This document shows, piece after piece, positions 33,949 through 42,826 of a DNA stretch of 64,000 bases. The number at the start of each line of letters is the position of its first letter. Positions within the stretch are counted from its first letter, which is position 1. The stretch spans positions 62,001 through 126,000 of the forward strand of contig CAZEAU010000001.1 in the NCBI GenBank assembly GCA_964510515.1, written 5' to 3'. A model generated the notes under the pieces. The model searched no databases. It was not told the origin of the DNA and saw only the letters and a list, made by a program, of their open reading frames with translations. This stretch comes from SURF-21 sp964510515. Lineage in GTDB: Bacteria; Actinomycetota; Geothermincolia; Geothermincolales; RBG-13-55-18. Made by a program: the position numbers and the translations under genes.

Positions 33949-35058
33949 ATGGGCGTAGTGCTCACGGTGCTCATCGTATTGCTGGTGATAATCTTTCTGG
34001 TGGTCGTGCACGAACTCGGACATTTCATCGCGGCGCGCCTGGCGGGAGTGAAATGCCCGGAGTTTTTCGTGGGTTTCGGCCCGCGCATCTGGAGCATGCG
34101 GCGGGGGGGGACGGAGTTCGGCCTGAAGTGGATACTCGTCGGGGGCTATGTGAAGGTGCTGGGGATGAACCCCGAGGAGGAGATCGCCCCCGAGGACTTC
34201 CCCCACTCCTATAAGGGCGTGTCCTACGGCAAGCGCTTCTGGATCATCTTCTCCGGGTCCCTGACCCACATCCTGCTCGCCGTCATCATCATGTTCTTCA
34301 CCATCTGGGGTTTCGGCTACCCCGACCTGGAGCGGGGCTCCAACACCCTGGCCTCGGTGGGCCGCTACATGGACGAGGCGCAGGGGGAGGAGACACCGGC
34401 CTTCGCGGCCGGCCTGCGGAAGGGGGACATCATCCTGGCCATCGACGGGCAGGAGGTGGCGGACTGGGACGGGGTGAGCTCCTTCATCAAGGGCCACCCC
34501 GGGGCGGAGGTCGTCATCCTGGTCGAGCGCGGCGGAGAGGAGCTGGAGCTGGGGGCGCGCCTGGCGACCCTGGAGGGCGGCAGCGGCTACCTCGGCATCT
34601 CCCCCGAGGTGTACATGGAGGACTACTCCTTCGCCGCCTCCGTGGTGCAGACGGGCAAGTGGTTCGGGGAGGCCACCTGGGGAGTTCTCTACGGCGTCTA
34701 TCGCGTCTTCAACTGGTCCACCATCAAGCAGCTCGTCGGGATGGCGGAGCCGACGCTGGAGAGGCCGCAGACGGTGGTGGGCATCACGCGCACGGCGAGC
34801 CAGATAGCCGGCGAGGGCATGTTCTATTTCCTCAACTTCCTGGCCTTCATCTGCCTCTTCCTGGCCTATATCAACCTGGCGCCGCTCCCGCCCCTGGACG
34901 GTGGCCACCTGGCGGTGCTGGCATGGGAGAAGGCGACGGGCAGGGAGGTGGACATGCGCAGGCTCTACCCCGTGGCGGTGGCGGTGCTGGCCTTTTTAGT
35001 CGTCCTCTTCGTGCTCACCCTGCGCCTCGACATAACCAACCCCATCAATCTGCCATGA
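33949..35058 (+). CDS. rseP: Site-2 protease family zinc metalloprotease RseP/RasP
   Basis: Intramembrane protease that cleaves anti-sigma factors and signal-peptide remnants. It has 369 residues. The first membrane segment carries HELGHFIAARL, with the zinc-binding HExxH at residues about 22-26. A PDZ domain lies near residues 160-210 (GLRKGDIILAIDGQEVADWD). The C-terminal membrane part has NLAPLPPLDGGHL with the third zinc ligand Asp. The ATG at 33949 is one base after the dxr stop. Its position between dxr and ispG is conserved in actinobacteria. No substrate anti-sigma factor is visible here. Confidence 0.94.
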   Translation: MGVVLTVLIVLLVIIFLVVVHELGHFIAARLAGVKCPEFFVGFGPRIWSMRRGGTEFGLKWILVGGYVKVLGMNPEEEIAPEDFPHSYKGVSYGKRFWIIFSGSLTHILLAVIIMFFTIWGFGYPDLERGSNTLASVGRYMDEAQGEETPAFAAGLRKGDIILAIDGQEVADWDGVSSFIKGHPGAEVVILVERGGEELELGARLATLEGGSGYLGISPEVYMEDYSFAASVVQTGKWFGEATWGVLYGVYRVFNWSTIKQLVGMAEPTLERPQTVVGITRTASQIAGEGMFYFLNFLAFICLFLAYINLAPLPPLDGGHLAVLAWEKATGREVDMRRLYPVAVAVLAFLVVLFVLTLRLDITNPINLP

Positions 35059-36212
35059 GCGAGCGCAGGGCCACCCGCCGCGTGACCATCGGGGACGTCC
35101 CCATCGGGGGCGGCGCGCCGGTGAGCGTGCAGTCCATGACCAATACCCCCACCGAGGACGCCGCCGCCACCCTGCGGCAGATAGGGCGTTTGGCCGAGGC
35201 GGGCTGCCACATAGCGCGCGTGGCCGTGCCCAACCTCAAGAAAGACCATATGCTCAGGCGCACCCTGCGCGCCCTGGCGGAGATCGTGGCCGACTCGCCC
35301 CTGCCGGTGGTGGCGGACATACACTTCGACCATTCCCTGGCTCTGCTGGCCCTCGAGGCGGGGGTGCAGGGGCTGCGTATCAACCCGGGAAATATCGGGG
35401 GGAAGGAAAAGGTGCGCGAGGTGGCGGAGGCGGCGGGGGAGCGGGGCGTGCCCATACGCGTGGGGGTCAACGCGGGGTCGCTGCGCCGCGACATCCTGCA
35501 GAGGCACGGGCGCCCCACGGCGGAGGCCCTGGTGGAGAGCGCCCTGGAGGAGATACAGGTATTGGAGGAGGGCGGCTTCCGGGACATAAAGGTCTCCGTG
35601 AAGGCGTCCTCGGTGCCCCTGACCGTGGCCGCCTACCGCCTCCTCTCCGCGGCCGTGGATTACCCCCTGCACGTGGGGGTCAGCGAGGCGGGGCCGCCGT
35701 GGACGGGCACTGTGCGCTCGGCGGTGGGCATCGGGGCCCTGCTCGCCGAGGGCATCGGCGACACCATACGCGTCTCCCTGGCCGGGGACCCGGTGGAGGA
35801 GGTGCGGGTCGGCGTGGCCATACTCAAGGCGCTGGAGCTGTCGCGCCGCGGGCCGGACATCGTGGCCTGCCCCACCTGCGCCCGCTCGCGCATCGACGTG
35901 GCGGCCATGGCCATGGAGCTGGAGCGGCGCCTGGCCCACGTGAGGGCGCCGCTGCGCATCGCGGTCATGGGTTGCGCGGTCAACGGGCCCGGCGAGGCGC
36001 GCGAGGCCGACCTGGGGGTGGCGGGGGGGCGGAAGCGAGCCCTGCTCTTCCGCGCCGGCAGGCCCGCGGGGTGGTATGGGAAAGAGGAGATCATGAAGGT
36101 GCTCCTGCGGGAAGTGGAGAAGATGGCATGGGAGCGCAGCGGAGAGGCCGGGCCGCCGGAAGAGGGGCTGCCGCTGCGGGGCGGGGGGGGCCCGGAGGAG
36201 CCTCCGGCGTGA
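35055..36212 (+). CDS. ispG: 4-hydroxy-3-methylbut-2-enyl-diphosphate synthase
   Basis: Iron-sulfur enzyme of the MEP pathway, acting just before IspH. It has 385 residues. The TIM-barrel half starts VTIGDVPIGGGAPVSVQSMT and contains ADIHFDHSLALLAL and RINPGNIGG. The 4Fe-4S ligands are in CPTCARSRIDV (two Cys) and MGCAVNGPGEAREADLGVAG (one Cys). It overlaps rseP by four bases. An extra C-terminal tail of about 30 residues, rich in G, P and E, has no family counterpart that I know. Confidence 0.96.
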   Translation: MSERRATRRVTIGDVPIGGGAPVSVQSMTNTPTEDAAATLRQIGRLAEAGCHIARVAVPNLKKDHMLRRTLRALAEIVADSPLPVVADIHFDHSLALLALEAGVQGLRINPGNIGGKEKVREVAEAAGERGVPIRVGVNAGSLRRDILQRHGRPTAEALVESALEEIQVLEEGGFRDIKVSVKASSVPLTVAAYRLLSAAVDYPLHVGVSEAGPPWTGTVRSAVGIGALLAEGIGDTIRVSLAGDPVEEVRVGVAILKALELSRRGPDIVACPTCARSRIDVAAMAMELERRLAHVRAPLRIAVMGCAVNGPGEAREADLGVAGGRKRALLFRAGRPAGWYGKEEIMKVLLREVEKMAWERSGEAGPPEEGLPLRGGGGPEEPPA

Positions 36213-36234
36213 GAGTACGGGCAGAAGGAGGAAG

Positions 36235-37947
36235 ATGAGGCAGTCAAGGCTTCTGGTGCCGACGCTGAAGGAGAGCCCCGCCGACGCGGAGGTGGCCAGC
36301 CACCGCCTGCTGGTGCGGGCGGGCTTCATGCGCAAGGTGGCCTCGGGGATATACGAGCTGCTGCCGCTGGGGGTCAGGGTGGCGCGCAAGATAGAGCGCA
36401 TCGTGCGCGAGGAGATGGACGCGGCCGGGGCCCAGGAGGTCATCCTGCCCATCATGCAGCCGCGCGAGCTATGGGAGGAGAGCGGGCGCTGGGAGAAGTA
36501 CGGGCCGGAGATGATGCGCCTCCGGGACCGCGCGGAGAGGGATTTCGGGCTGGGGCCCACCGCCGAGGAGGTGGTCACCGACCTGGTGCGCACAAACGTC
36601 TCCTCCTGGCGCGACCTGCCCCTCAACCTCTATCAGATCGGGGACAAGTTCCGCGACGAGGTCAGGCCCCGTTTCGGCCTGCTGCGCGGGCGCGAGTTCC
36701 TCATGAAGGACGCCTACAGCTTCGACCGCGACGAGGAGGGAATGCGCCGCTCCTACCGGGCCATGTACGACGCCTATGGCCGCGTCTTCACCCGTTGCGG
36801 GTGCGCCTGGAGGGCGGTGGAGGCGGACACCGGGCTCATCGGGGGCGACGTCTCCCACGAGTTCATGGCCCCGGCCGAGGTGGGCGAGGACGATATCGCC
36901 TGGTGCGAGGGCTGCGATTACGCTGCCAACGTGACCTTGGCCGCCTATGGCCGTGCCGCGCCGCCGCGGGGGGAGGGCAGGGCGGCGGAGAAGGTACACA
37001 CCCCCGGGCGGCGCACCATCGCCGAGGTCTCCTCCTTCCTGGATATGGAGCCCGCCCGTTTCATCAAATGCCTGATGTTCCTGGTGGAAGGCGAGCCGCT
37101 GGCGGTGCTCGTGCCCGGGGACCGCGAGGCGGGGGAGGTGAAGCTGGAGCGGGCGCTGGGAGCGGACGAGTTCCGCCTCTTTGGCGATGAGGACTGGGAG
37201 AGCTTCCCCGAGTACCTGCAGGGCTTCGTGGGGCCGGTGGGCCTGCGCGGCGCGCGCATCATCGCCGACGAGGCGCTGCGGGGGGCCGGCGGCATGGCCG
37301 CCGGGGCCAATGAGAGGGATTATCACCTCGTGGATGTGGACGAAGGCCGCGATTTCGCCGTCTGGCGTTTCGAGGACATAACCACGGCCAGGGGCGGCGA
37401 TGCCTGCCCGCGCTGCGGCGCCCCCATGAGGGTCGAGGCGGGCATCGAGGTGGGCCAGGTCTTCCAGCTGGGCAGCAGATACTCCGAGCCCATGCGCTGC
37501 CTCTACGACGACGAGAACGGCGCTTCGCGCCCCATGCTCATGGGCAGTTACGGCATAGGGATCACCCGCCTCATGGCCGCGGTCATCGAGCAGCATCATG
37601 ACCTGCGGGGGATGATGTGGCCGCCGGCGGTGGCCCCGGCGCTCCTGCACATCCTGCCGCTGGACTACGACCGCGCGGGCAGGCGCGCCGCCGCCGAGGC
37701 CCTCTACGAGAGCTGCCTGGAGAGGGGCCGGGAGGCGCTGCTCGACGATCGCGAGGAGAGCGCGGGGGTGAAATTCGCCGACGCCGACCTCATCGGCATT
37801 CCATATCGCGCCGTGTTCGGCAAGGGCTACGACGAGGACGGCTCCATCGAGCTGCAGGTGCGGGCGACGGGCGAGAAGACGAGAACGGACGCCGAGGGAT
37901 TGCTCGCCCGCCTGGAGCGAGGGCTTGCCGCAGCGGACGGCGGCTGA
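36235..37947 (+). CDS. proS: Prolyl-tRNA synthetase, bacterial type with editing domain
   Basis: Class II synthetase charging tRNA-Pro. It has 570 residues, the length of the bacterial ProS with an inserted editing domain. The N-terminal core has KVASGIYELLPLGVRVARKI, then LPIMQPRELWEESGRW and motif 2 IGDKFRDEVRPRFGLLRGRE. The YbaK-like editing insert is about residues 230-380 (RFIKCLMFLVEGEPLAVLV, and GGMAAGANERDYHL). Motif 3 is MGSYGIGITRLMAAVIEQ. The ATG follows AGAAGGAGGAAG. proS after ispG is a known actinobacterial order. Confidence 0.96.
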   Translation: MRQSRLLVPTLKESPADAEVASHRLLVRAGFMRKVASGIYELLPLGVRVARKIERIVREEMDAAGAQEVILPIMQPRELWEESGRWEKYGPEMMRLRDRAERDFGLGPTAEEVVTDLVRTNVSSWRDLPLNLYQIGDKFRDEVRPRFGLLRGREFLMKDAYSFDRDEEGMRRSYRAMYDAYGRVFTRCGCAWRAVEADTGLIGGDVSHEFMAPAEVGEDDIAWCEGCDYAANVTLAAYGRAAPPRGEGRAAEKVHTPGRRTIAEVSSFLDMEPARFIKCLMFLVEGEPLAVLVPGDREAGEVKLERALGADEFRLFGDEDWESFPEYLQGFVGPVGLRGARIIADEALRGAGGMAAGANERDYHLVDVDEGRDFAVWRFEDITTARGGDACPRCGAPMRVEAGIEVGQVFQLGSRYSEPMRCLYDDENGASRPMLMGSYGIGITRLMAAVIEQHHDLRGMMWPPAVAPALLHILPLDYDRAGRRAAAEALYESCLERGREALLDDREESAGVKFADADLIGIPYRAVFGKGYDEDGSIELQVRATGEKTRTDAEGLLARLERGLAAADGG

Positions 37948-38088
37948 TCTTGTGCCCGCGGGGACTGACGCCCCCCCGGGAGGGAAGAGGAATTGCGGTC
38001 GAAGGGAGGGTGGGTTACCCTTATGCCGACCGGATAAGGGGCGCTTGCCCGGGAGGCGGCGGAGCATTGAAGGCATTGAAGGAAGTGT

Positions 38089-38436
38089 ATGGAAATGAAC
38101 AGGTTCGTGGTGCACGAGGACAACCTGGAGTGGGTGCCCGCGGATTTCCCGCGTGCCCAGATGAAGGTCCTGTACATGGACCCGCGAGGCGGGGGGCAGA
38201 TCCTGCTGCTGCGCTTCGAGCCATACTGCGAGATGCCGGGGCACACCCATATCTCCTCGGATGAGTCCGCCTACGTGCTCGAGGGGCAGCTCACGCAGCC
38301 CGGCGAAGGCGGCGAGGACGAGGTCTTCCGCAAAGGCCATTTCGCTTTTTTCCCGGCCGGGGCGCAGCACGGACCCTTCACCACGGGCGAGGAGGGGTGC
38401 ACGATCATCAGCGTTTTCTACGGACCGCTGACCTGA
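38089..38436 (+). CDS. Small cupin-domain protein
   Basis: Single-domain cupin of 115 residues. Cupin motif 1 is GHTHISSDESAYVLEGQL (two His and a Glu-like metal site), and motif 2 is FRKGHFAFFPAGAQHGPF. These fit a metal-binding ChrR-type cupin fold. Such proteins range from enzymes to zinc-dependent anti-sigma domains; there is no zinc-finger partner here, so the role is open. AAGGAAG precedes the ATG. It sits between proS and the inositol-lipid genes. Confidence 0.75.
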   Translation: MEMNRFVVHEDNLEWVPADFPRAQMKVLYMDPRGGGQILLLRFEPYCEMPGHTHISSDESAYVLEGQLTQPGEGGEDEVFRKGHFAFFPAGAQHGPFTTGEEGCTIISVFYGPLT

Positions 38437-38514
38437 TCGGGAGCGGGCGGGAGCGGGTGCGGCGACGCCGCGCGGCATGCGCCGGGCCCGCGCCGGGAGA
38501 GGAAGGATGACCTG

Positions 38515-39198
38515 GTGGAGAGGACCTGGAACGTAAACGAGGGGCTGAGGAGGTTTTCCAGCGCGGTCTTCCACCCCCTGGGCTGGGTGTTGGGACGCGC
38601 CATGTCCCCCAACCTCATCACCACCCTCTCCATCTTCGCGGCGGCGGGGGCCGCGTACTGCTTCGCGCTCGGGCGCTTCGTCCTCGGGCCCTGGATACTC
38701 CTGCTGGCGGGCCTGCTCGACATCTGGGACGGCCAGGTGGCCAAGATGACCGGCCGCGTGACCACCTACGGGTCCTTCCTCGATTCCACCGCCGACCGCG
38801 TCGCCGACTTTCTCTTCTCCCTGGGGACGCTCTACTGGTTCGCCTCCCAGGAGATATACGACGTGGCCTTCATGGTCGCCGGTTACATGGTGCTCTCCTC
38901 GCTCATCAGCTACGTGAAGGCGCGGGCCGAGGGGCTGGGCGTGGCCTGCGACGTGGGCCTGCTGGCGCGGCCGCTGCGTCTGCTCATCTTCGCGCTGCCG
39001 CTCTTCGTTTACGGCCTCACCGAGAACGTGTGGGTGTTCCGGGGCCCCCTCTATCTCCTGCTCGTGCTGGGGGTGGAGACCCTGACCCATCGCATGATCG
39101 TCATCTACAGGGGCGCCGCGGAGGTGGACGCCTCCGCGGCGCAAAAAGCCCTCGCGGCCACGGCGGAAGCGGACGCCCCGGCCGCCGGCGAGGCTTGA
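38515..39198 (+). CDS. CDP-alcohol phosphatidyltransferase, probable phosphatidylinositol-phosphate synthase
   Basis: Membrane enzyme joining CDP-diacylglycerol to an alcohol. It has 227 residues. The motif LLDIWDGQVAKMTGRVTTYG plus SFLDSTADR fits D-x2-DG-x2-AR-x8-G-x3-D-x3-D, with Lys in place of the usual Arg. The segment SYVKARAEGLGVACDVG resembles the inositol-phosphate-binding part of mycobacterial PgsA1. The neighbours match too: in mycobacteria pgsA1, patA and pimA are adjacent, as here with the acyltransferase (12 bases on) and mannosyltransferase. So the likely product is phosphatidylinositol phosphate. A phosphatidylglycerol-phosphate synthase is the alternative. The start is GTG after GAGAGGAAGGA. 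Confidence 0.75.
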   Translation: MERTWNVNEGLRRFSSAVFHPLGWVLGRAMSPNLITTLSIFAAAGAAYCFALGRFVLGPWILLLAGLLDIWDGQVAKMTGRVTTYGSFLDSTADRVADFLFSLGTLYWFASQEIYDVAFMVAGYMVLSSLISYVKARAEGLGVACDVGLLARPLRLLIFALPLFVYGLTENVWVFRGPLYLLLVLGVETLTHRMIVIYRGAAEVDASAAQKALAATAEADAPAAGEA

Positions 39199-39210
39199 GC
39201 GAGGCCGCAC

Positions 39211-40116
39211 ATGCCCGAGCGAGAGCGCTTCCGCGACGATGTCCCTGGATATCTCAAGTACTTTTTCTTCCGCGCTTCCTGCGGGCTGGTGGGAGCGCTG
39301 CCCGTGCGCTTGACCCACGGCATCGGGGTGGGCATCGCGGAGGTCGCCTACCGCCTTTCCCGGCGCAAGCGCGAGGCGGTTTACGGGAACATGCGCCGCG
39401 TGCGCCCCGAGGGGGGAGCGCGGGAGTGGCGGCGCCTCTCCCGCCGCAGCTTCCATAACTATGCCCGCTACTGGGTGGACTTCCTGCGCTGCTACCATCT
39501 CACGGGGGAGGAGATAATCGAGGACCTGGTGGTGCCGCACGGCACGGAGTGGTTCGACCGCTCGCTGGAGAAAGGGCGCGGCGTAGTGCTGGCCCTTCCC
39601 CATTACGGCAGCTGGGACATGATCGGGGGATGGGTGGGTCACAGCTACCCCTCCTTCTGGGCGGTGGCCGAGGTGCTCAAGCCCCTGCCCATGTACGAGT
39701 TCCACACCGAGCTGCGCCGGCGCATGGGCATCCGCATCATCCCGCTGGCGGAGAACACGGTGGAGAAGGTCATCGAGGTGCTGCTGGCCAACGGCATGGT
39801 CTGCCTGCTCTCCGACCGTCTCATCGCCGGCAGCGGGGTCGAGGTGGAGTTCTTCGGCGAGAAGGTGCTCATGCCCGTCGGTCCCGCCCTGCTGGGGGTG
39901 AAGCTGGGCACCGCGGTCATCCCCTGCCTGACCATCAAGAAGCACGGCCGCTACCACGGTTACGTCGGCCCGCCGCTGGACATCGAGGTCAGCGGCGATA
40001 CCCGACGCGACGTGCAGGTCAACACCCAGAAGATGGCCAGGGTGTTCGAGGACTTCATCCGCGAGGACCCCACGCAATGGCACATGTTTCAGCCCATCTT
40101 CGATGAGCAGGGCTGA
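39211..40116 (+). CDS. Lysophospholipid-type acyltransferase, PatA-like
   Basis: Membrane-associated acyltransferase of the LpxL/HtrB family, 301 residues. The catalytic HX4D motif is LPHYGSWDMIGG, with the following EVLKPLPMYEFHTELRRRMG and the VEFFGEKVLMPVGPALLG substrate site as in the family. In a monoderm actinobacterium the natural counterpart is PatA, which adds an acyl chain to a mannose of phosphatidylinositol mannosides, not lipid A synthesis. The flanking genes (PgsA- and PimA-like) support that. A few hydrophobic residues near the N-terminus (CGLVGALPV) may attach it to the membrane. Confidence 0.8.
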   Translation: MPERERFRDDVPGYLKYFFFRASCGLVGALPVRLTHGIGVGIAEVAYRLSRRKREAVYGNMRRVRPEGGAREWRRLSRRSFHNYARYWVDFLRCYHLTGEEIIEDLVVPHGTEWFDRSLEKGRGVVLALPHYGSWDMIGGWVGHSYPSFWAVAEVLKPLPMYEFHTELRRRMGIRIIPLAENTVEKVIEVLLANGMVCLLSDRLIAGSGVEVEFFGEKVLMPVGPALLGVKLGTAVIPCLTIKKHGRYHGYVGPPLDIEVSGDTRRDVQVNTQKMARVFEDFIREDPTQWHMFQPIFDEQG

Positions 40117-40124
40117 ACGTGGTG

Positions 40125-40136
40125 TAGAATTGCGGC
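40125..40136 (+). promoter_or_regulatory. -10 box placing the pimA transcription start on its ATG
   Basis: TAGAAT (40125-40130) is followed by exactly six bases and the ATG at 40137. No Shine-Dalgarno is seen. It has the same geometry as the dxr site, so a leaderless mRNA is expected in addition to read-through from the acyltransferase gene. Confidence 0.55.
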
Positions 40137-41228
40137 ATGAACATAGGCATGGTGTCGCCATATTCCTGGGACGTCCCCGGGGGGGTCAACCGCCACGTCG
40201 AGCAGCTGTCCAGCCACCTGCGCCGGCGCGGGCACGAGGTCGCGGTGCTCGCGCCCGGCGGGCGCAGCGGCGAGGGGTTCTTCTCCGTGGGGCGCTCCTT
40301 CGCTGTCTCCGCCAATCAGTCCACGGCCAACATCTCCTTCTTCCCCGGGACCGCCCGCAGGATCAGGCGCCTGTTGCGGGATACGCCCTTCGACGTGCTG
40401 CACCTGCACGAGCCGCTCATCCCCAGCGCCTCCCTGCTGGCCCTCCTCTTCTCCCCCTGCGCCACCCTGGCCACCTTTCACGCCGCGAGGGAGAAGGGGG
40501 CCTTGGGCTATCGCCTGGCCAGGCCGCTGCTCGCCCCCCCGGCGAGGAGGATAGACGTGCGGGCGGTGGTCAGCCCCGCCGCCCGGGAGCTGGTGTCGCG
40601 CTATTTCCCCGGCGACTATCGCATCCTGCCCAACGGCGTGGACACGGGCATCTTCTCCCCCCACGGCCCGCGCCTGGAGGGCCTGGAGGAGGGGGCCTTT
40701 CACCTCGTATTCGTGGGCAGGGCGGAGCCGCGTAAGGGCCTGGAGGTGCTGCTGCGGGCGCTTCCCCTGGTGCGGGAGCGGCATGCGGAGGTGCGCCTGC
40801 TGGTGGCGGGGGCGGAAGAGCCGCAGCGCGGATGGGAGGGCGTGACCTGGCTGGGCAGGCTGCCGGACGGCCTCATCCCCGCCGCCTACCGTTCCGCGCA
40901 GGTGATGGTGTCGCCCGCCCTGGGCATGGAGAGCTTCGGCATCGTGCTCGTCGAGGCCATGTCCTGCGGGGTGCCGGTGGTGGCCTCGGACATCCCCGGA
41001 TATCGCGCGGTGCTGGAGGGGGGCGCGGCGGGGATGCTCTTCCCCCCCGGCGACCATGCGGCCCTGGCCCGCTTGCTGTTGCGCCTGGTGGAGGACGCCG
41101 CGGAGCGGGAGAGGATGGCCGCCGCCGCGCGGGAGAGGGCGCAGGGGTTTGCCTGGGAGAACCTGGTGGGAGAGGTGGAGGCCGCTTACGCTGAGGCCGT
41201 GGAGATATACGGGAGGAAGAGGAGATGA
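40137..41228 (+). CDS. pimA: GT4 glycosyltransferase, phosphatidylinositol mannosyltransferase PimA-like
   Basis: Predicted GDP-mannose-dependent transferase that adds the first mannose to phosphatidylinositol, at the cytoplasmic face. It has 363 residues in two Rossmann domains (GT-B fold). The N-terminus IGMVSPYSWDVPGGVNRHVE is very close to that of mycobacterial PimA. The C-terminal domain carries FVGRAEPRKGLEVLLRALPL and the GT4 E-x7-E signature ESFGIVLVEAMSCGVPVVAS. It overlaps the IMPase-family gene by four bases. The acceptor is inferred from this resemblance and from the neighbours. Confidence 0.82.
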   Translation: MNIGMVSPYSWDVPGGVNRHVEQLSSHLRRRGHEVAVLAPGGRSGEGFFSVGRSFAVSANQSTANISFFPGTARRIRRLLRDTPFDVLHLHEPLIPSASLLALLFSPCATLATFHAAREKGALGYRLARPLLAPPARRIDVRAVVSPAARELVSRYFPGDYRILPNGVDTGIFSPHGPRLEGLEEGAFHLVFVGRAEPRKGLEVLLRALPLVRERHAEVRLLVAGAEEPQRGWEGVTWLGRLPDGLIPAAYRSAQVMVSPALGMESFGIVLVEAMSCGVPVVASDIPGYRAVLEGGAAGMLFPPGDHAALARLLLRLVEDAAERERMAAAARERAQGFAWENLVGEVEAAYAEAVEIYGRKRR

Positions 41229-42187
41229 GGTTGGAGGAGGTCATCGGGCTCTGCCGCGAGCTCTGCGGCGAGGTGCGCGACATGGTACGGCCTCACCTGG
41301 GAGAGAGGTCGTCGCGGGAGATGCGGGGCCGGGGCGCCAGCGGCGATTCCACCTTCGCCATCGACGAGGTGGCGGAGGAGAGGGTGGAGAGCAGGCTGGC
41401 GGAGGTCCCCGGGGTAGCTTATTTCTCCGAGGACCGTGGCCTGGTGGGCGCGGAGGGCGCGGAATGGGTATTGGTGGTGGACCCCATAGACGGCACGCGC
41501 CCGGCCGCGGCGGGGTTGGAGGCCTGCTGCGTGTCCATAGCGGCAGCGCCTTATCACCCCGTGCGCAACCCCTCCCCCACCCACGCAGACGTGGTCTACG
41601 GCCTCCTGCGCGAGATCAAGAACGAAGCGTGGTTCGAGGCGGAGCGAGGCAAGGGGGCCCTCATGGCCGTGGGCGGGGCGGAGAAAGACATCATCATCCG
41701 CCCCCACGAGGATATCTCCACCCTCTTCTGGACCCTGGGCTTCCGGGGCCGGCCGGCTCTGCCCACCATCCTGGTGCTGGACGAGCTTATCGACCTCTCC
41801 AGCGTGGACGGGGGCGTCTTCGACCTGGGCAGCGCGACCTTCTGCATATCCCGCCTGCTCACCGGGCAGCTGGACGCCTACGTGGATGTGGGGGACCGCA
41901 TGATGCGCGAGGCCCCCCCGGTGGAGGAGATGTTTTTGCGCGCCGGCCACGGTCATGTCCTCAACAACTCCTCCTACGACCTCGCCGCCGCGGGCCTCAT
42001 CGCCGCCGAGGCGGGCCTGGCGGTGAGCGACGCTTTCGGCAACCCTCTCGACGGCTATCCCCTGCTGGCCCCGGGCCGCGACGGCCAGCTCTCCTGCGTG
42101 GCGGCGGTGAGCGAGGACCTGCTGCGCGCCCTGGTCGCGCACATAGACGCGGGCATGGAGCGCATGCGCCGCCATTACGGATGGTGA
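41225..42187 (+). CDS. Inositol-monophosphatase-family protein
   Basis: A lithium-sensitive-phosphatase fold member of 320 residues, about 50 longer than typical IMPases (about 260-275). The metal site is FSEDRGLVG and VDPIDGTRPAAAG (DPIDGT), and the second motif YDLAAAGLIAAEAGL replaces the usual WDxAAG. It overlaps pimA by four bases, so it is probably made with the inositol-lipid enzymes. It may dephosphorylate inositol phosphate or the lipid intermediate phosphatidylinositol phosphate. Fructose-1,6-bisphosphatase or NAD phosphatase activity cannot be excluded. Confidence 0.75.
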   Translation: MRLEEVIGLCRELCGEVRDMVRPHLGERSSREMRGRGASGDSTFAIDEVAEERVESRLAEVPGVAYFSEDRGLVGAEGAEWVLVVDPIDGTRPAAAGLEACCVSIAAAPYHPVRNPSPTHADVVYGLLREIKNEAWFEAERGKGALMAVGGAEKDIIIRPHEDISTLFWTLGFRGRPALPTILVLDELIDLSSVDGGVFDLGSATFCISRLLTGQLDAYVDVGDRMMREAPPVEEMFLRAGHGHVLNNSSYDLAAAGLIAAEAGLAVSDAFGNPLDGYPLLAPGRDGQLSCVAAVSEDLLRALVAHIDAGMERMRRHYGW

Positions 42188-42190
42188 GGC

Positions 42191-42826
42191 ATGAGCCTGG
42201 CGAGCATCTTCTTCATCTCCATGGGCGTGGGGCTGTCCGGCGCGGTCATGCCGGGACCCCTGCTCACGGCGACCATCAACGAGTCCTACCGCCGGGGCTT
42301 CATCGCCGCGCCGCTGCTGGTGGCGGGCCATGCCGTGCTGGAGGGGGCCCTCATCGTGCTGCTCATGCTGGGGCTGGACCGGGTGGTGGGAAACGACATC
42401 TTCTTCGGCGTCGTGGGGGTGGCGGGAGGGGCCTTCCTCTTCTGGACGGGCCTGGGCATGGCCCTGGAGGTGCGGGACGGCGGGCTCTACGTCGATCTCG
42501 AGCGGCAGGGCAGGACCCGCACCGGCCCCTTCGTGGCCGGGCTGACCGCCTCCGTCTCCAGCCCCTACTGGTTCCTGTGGTGGGCGACCTTCGGGCTGAG
42601 CTGGCTGCTGCGCTCCGTGGAACGCGGGGCGGCGGGTGTGCTGGCCTTCGTGAGCGGGCATATCGCCTCCGACCTGCTGTGGTATTTTCTGGTGGCATTC
42701 CTGGTGGTCACGGGCAAGAGGTTCATCTCCGTCCGCGCCTACAATTGCGTCATCCTGGCCTGCGGGGCTTTCCTGCTCATCCTGGGTGCCCGCTTCGTCG
42801 GCGACGGCCTCTTCCACCTTCTGTGA
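42191..42826 (+). CDS. LysE-family amino acid exporter
   Basis: Integral membrane protein of 211 residues, predicted six-helix LysE/RhtB type, which exports amino acids or similar small molecules. The family start is SMGVGLSGAVMPGPLLTATI, with the conserved PGP. Hydrophobic segments alternate across the length (ALIVLLMLGLDRVV, VVGVAGGAFLFWTGL, SPYWFLWWATFGL). It follows the IMPase-family gene by three bases. The substrate is unknown. Confidence 0.85.
   Translation: MSLASIFFISMGVGLSGAVMPGPLLTATINESYRRGFIAAPLLVAGHAVLEGALIVLLMLGLDRVVGNDIFFGVVGVAGGAFLFWTGLGMALEVRDGGLYVDLERQGRTRTGPFVAGLTASVSSPYWFLWWATFGLSWLLRSVERGAAGVLAFVSGHIASDLLWYFLVAFLVVTGKRFISVRAYNCVILACGAFLLILGARFVGDGLFHLL

Noticed and set aside
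39211..40116. Lipid A acyltransferase, implying an outer membrane
   Set aside because: The fold is shared with PatA, the neighbours are PgsA- and PimA-like, and no LPS or outer-membrane genes are present.
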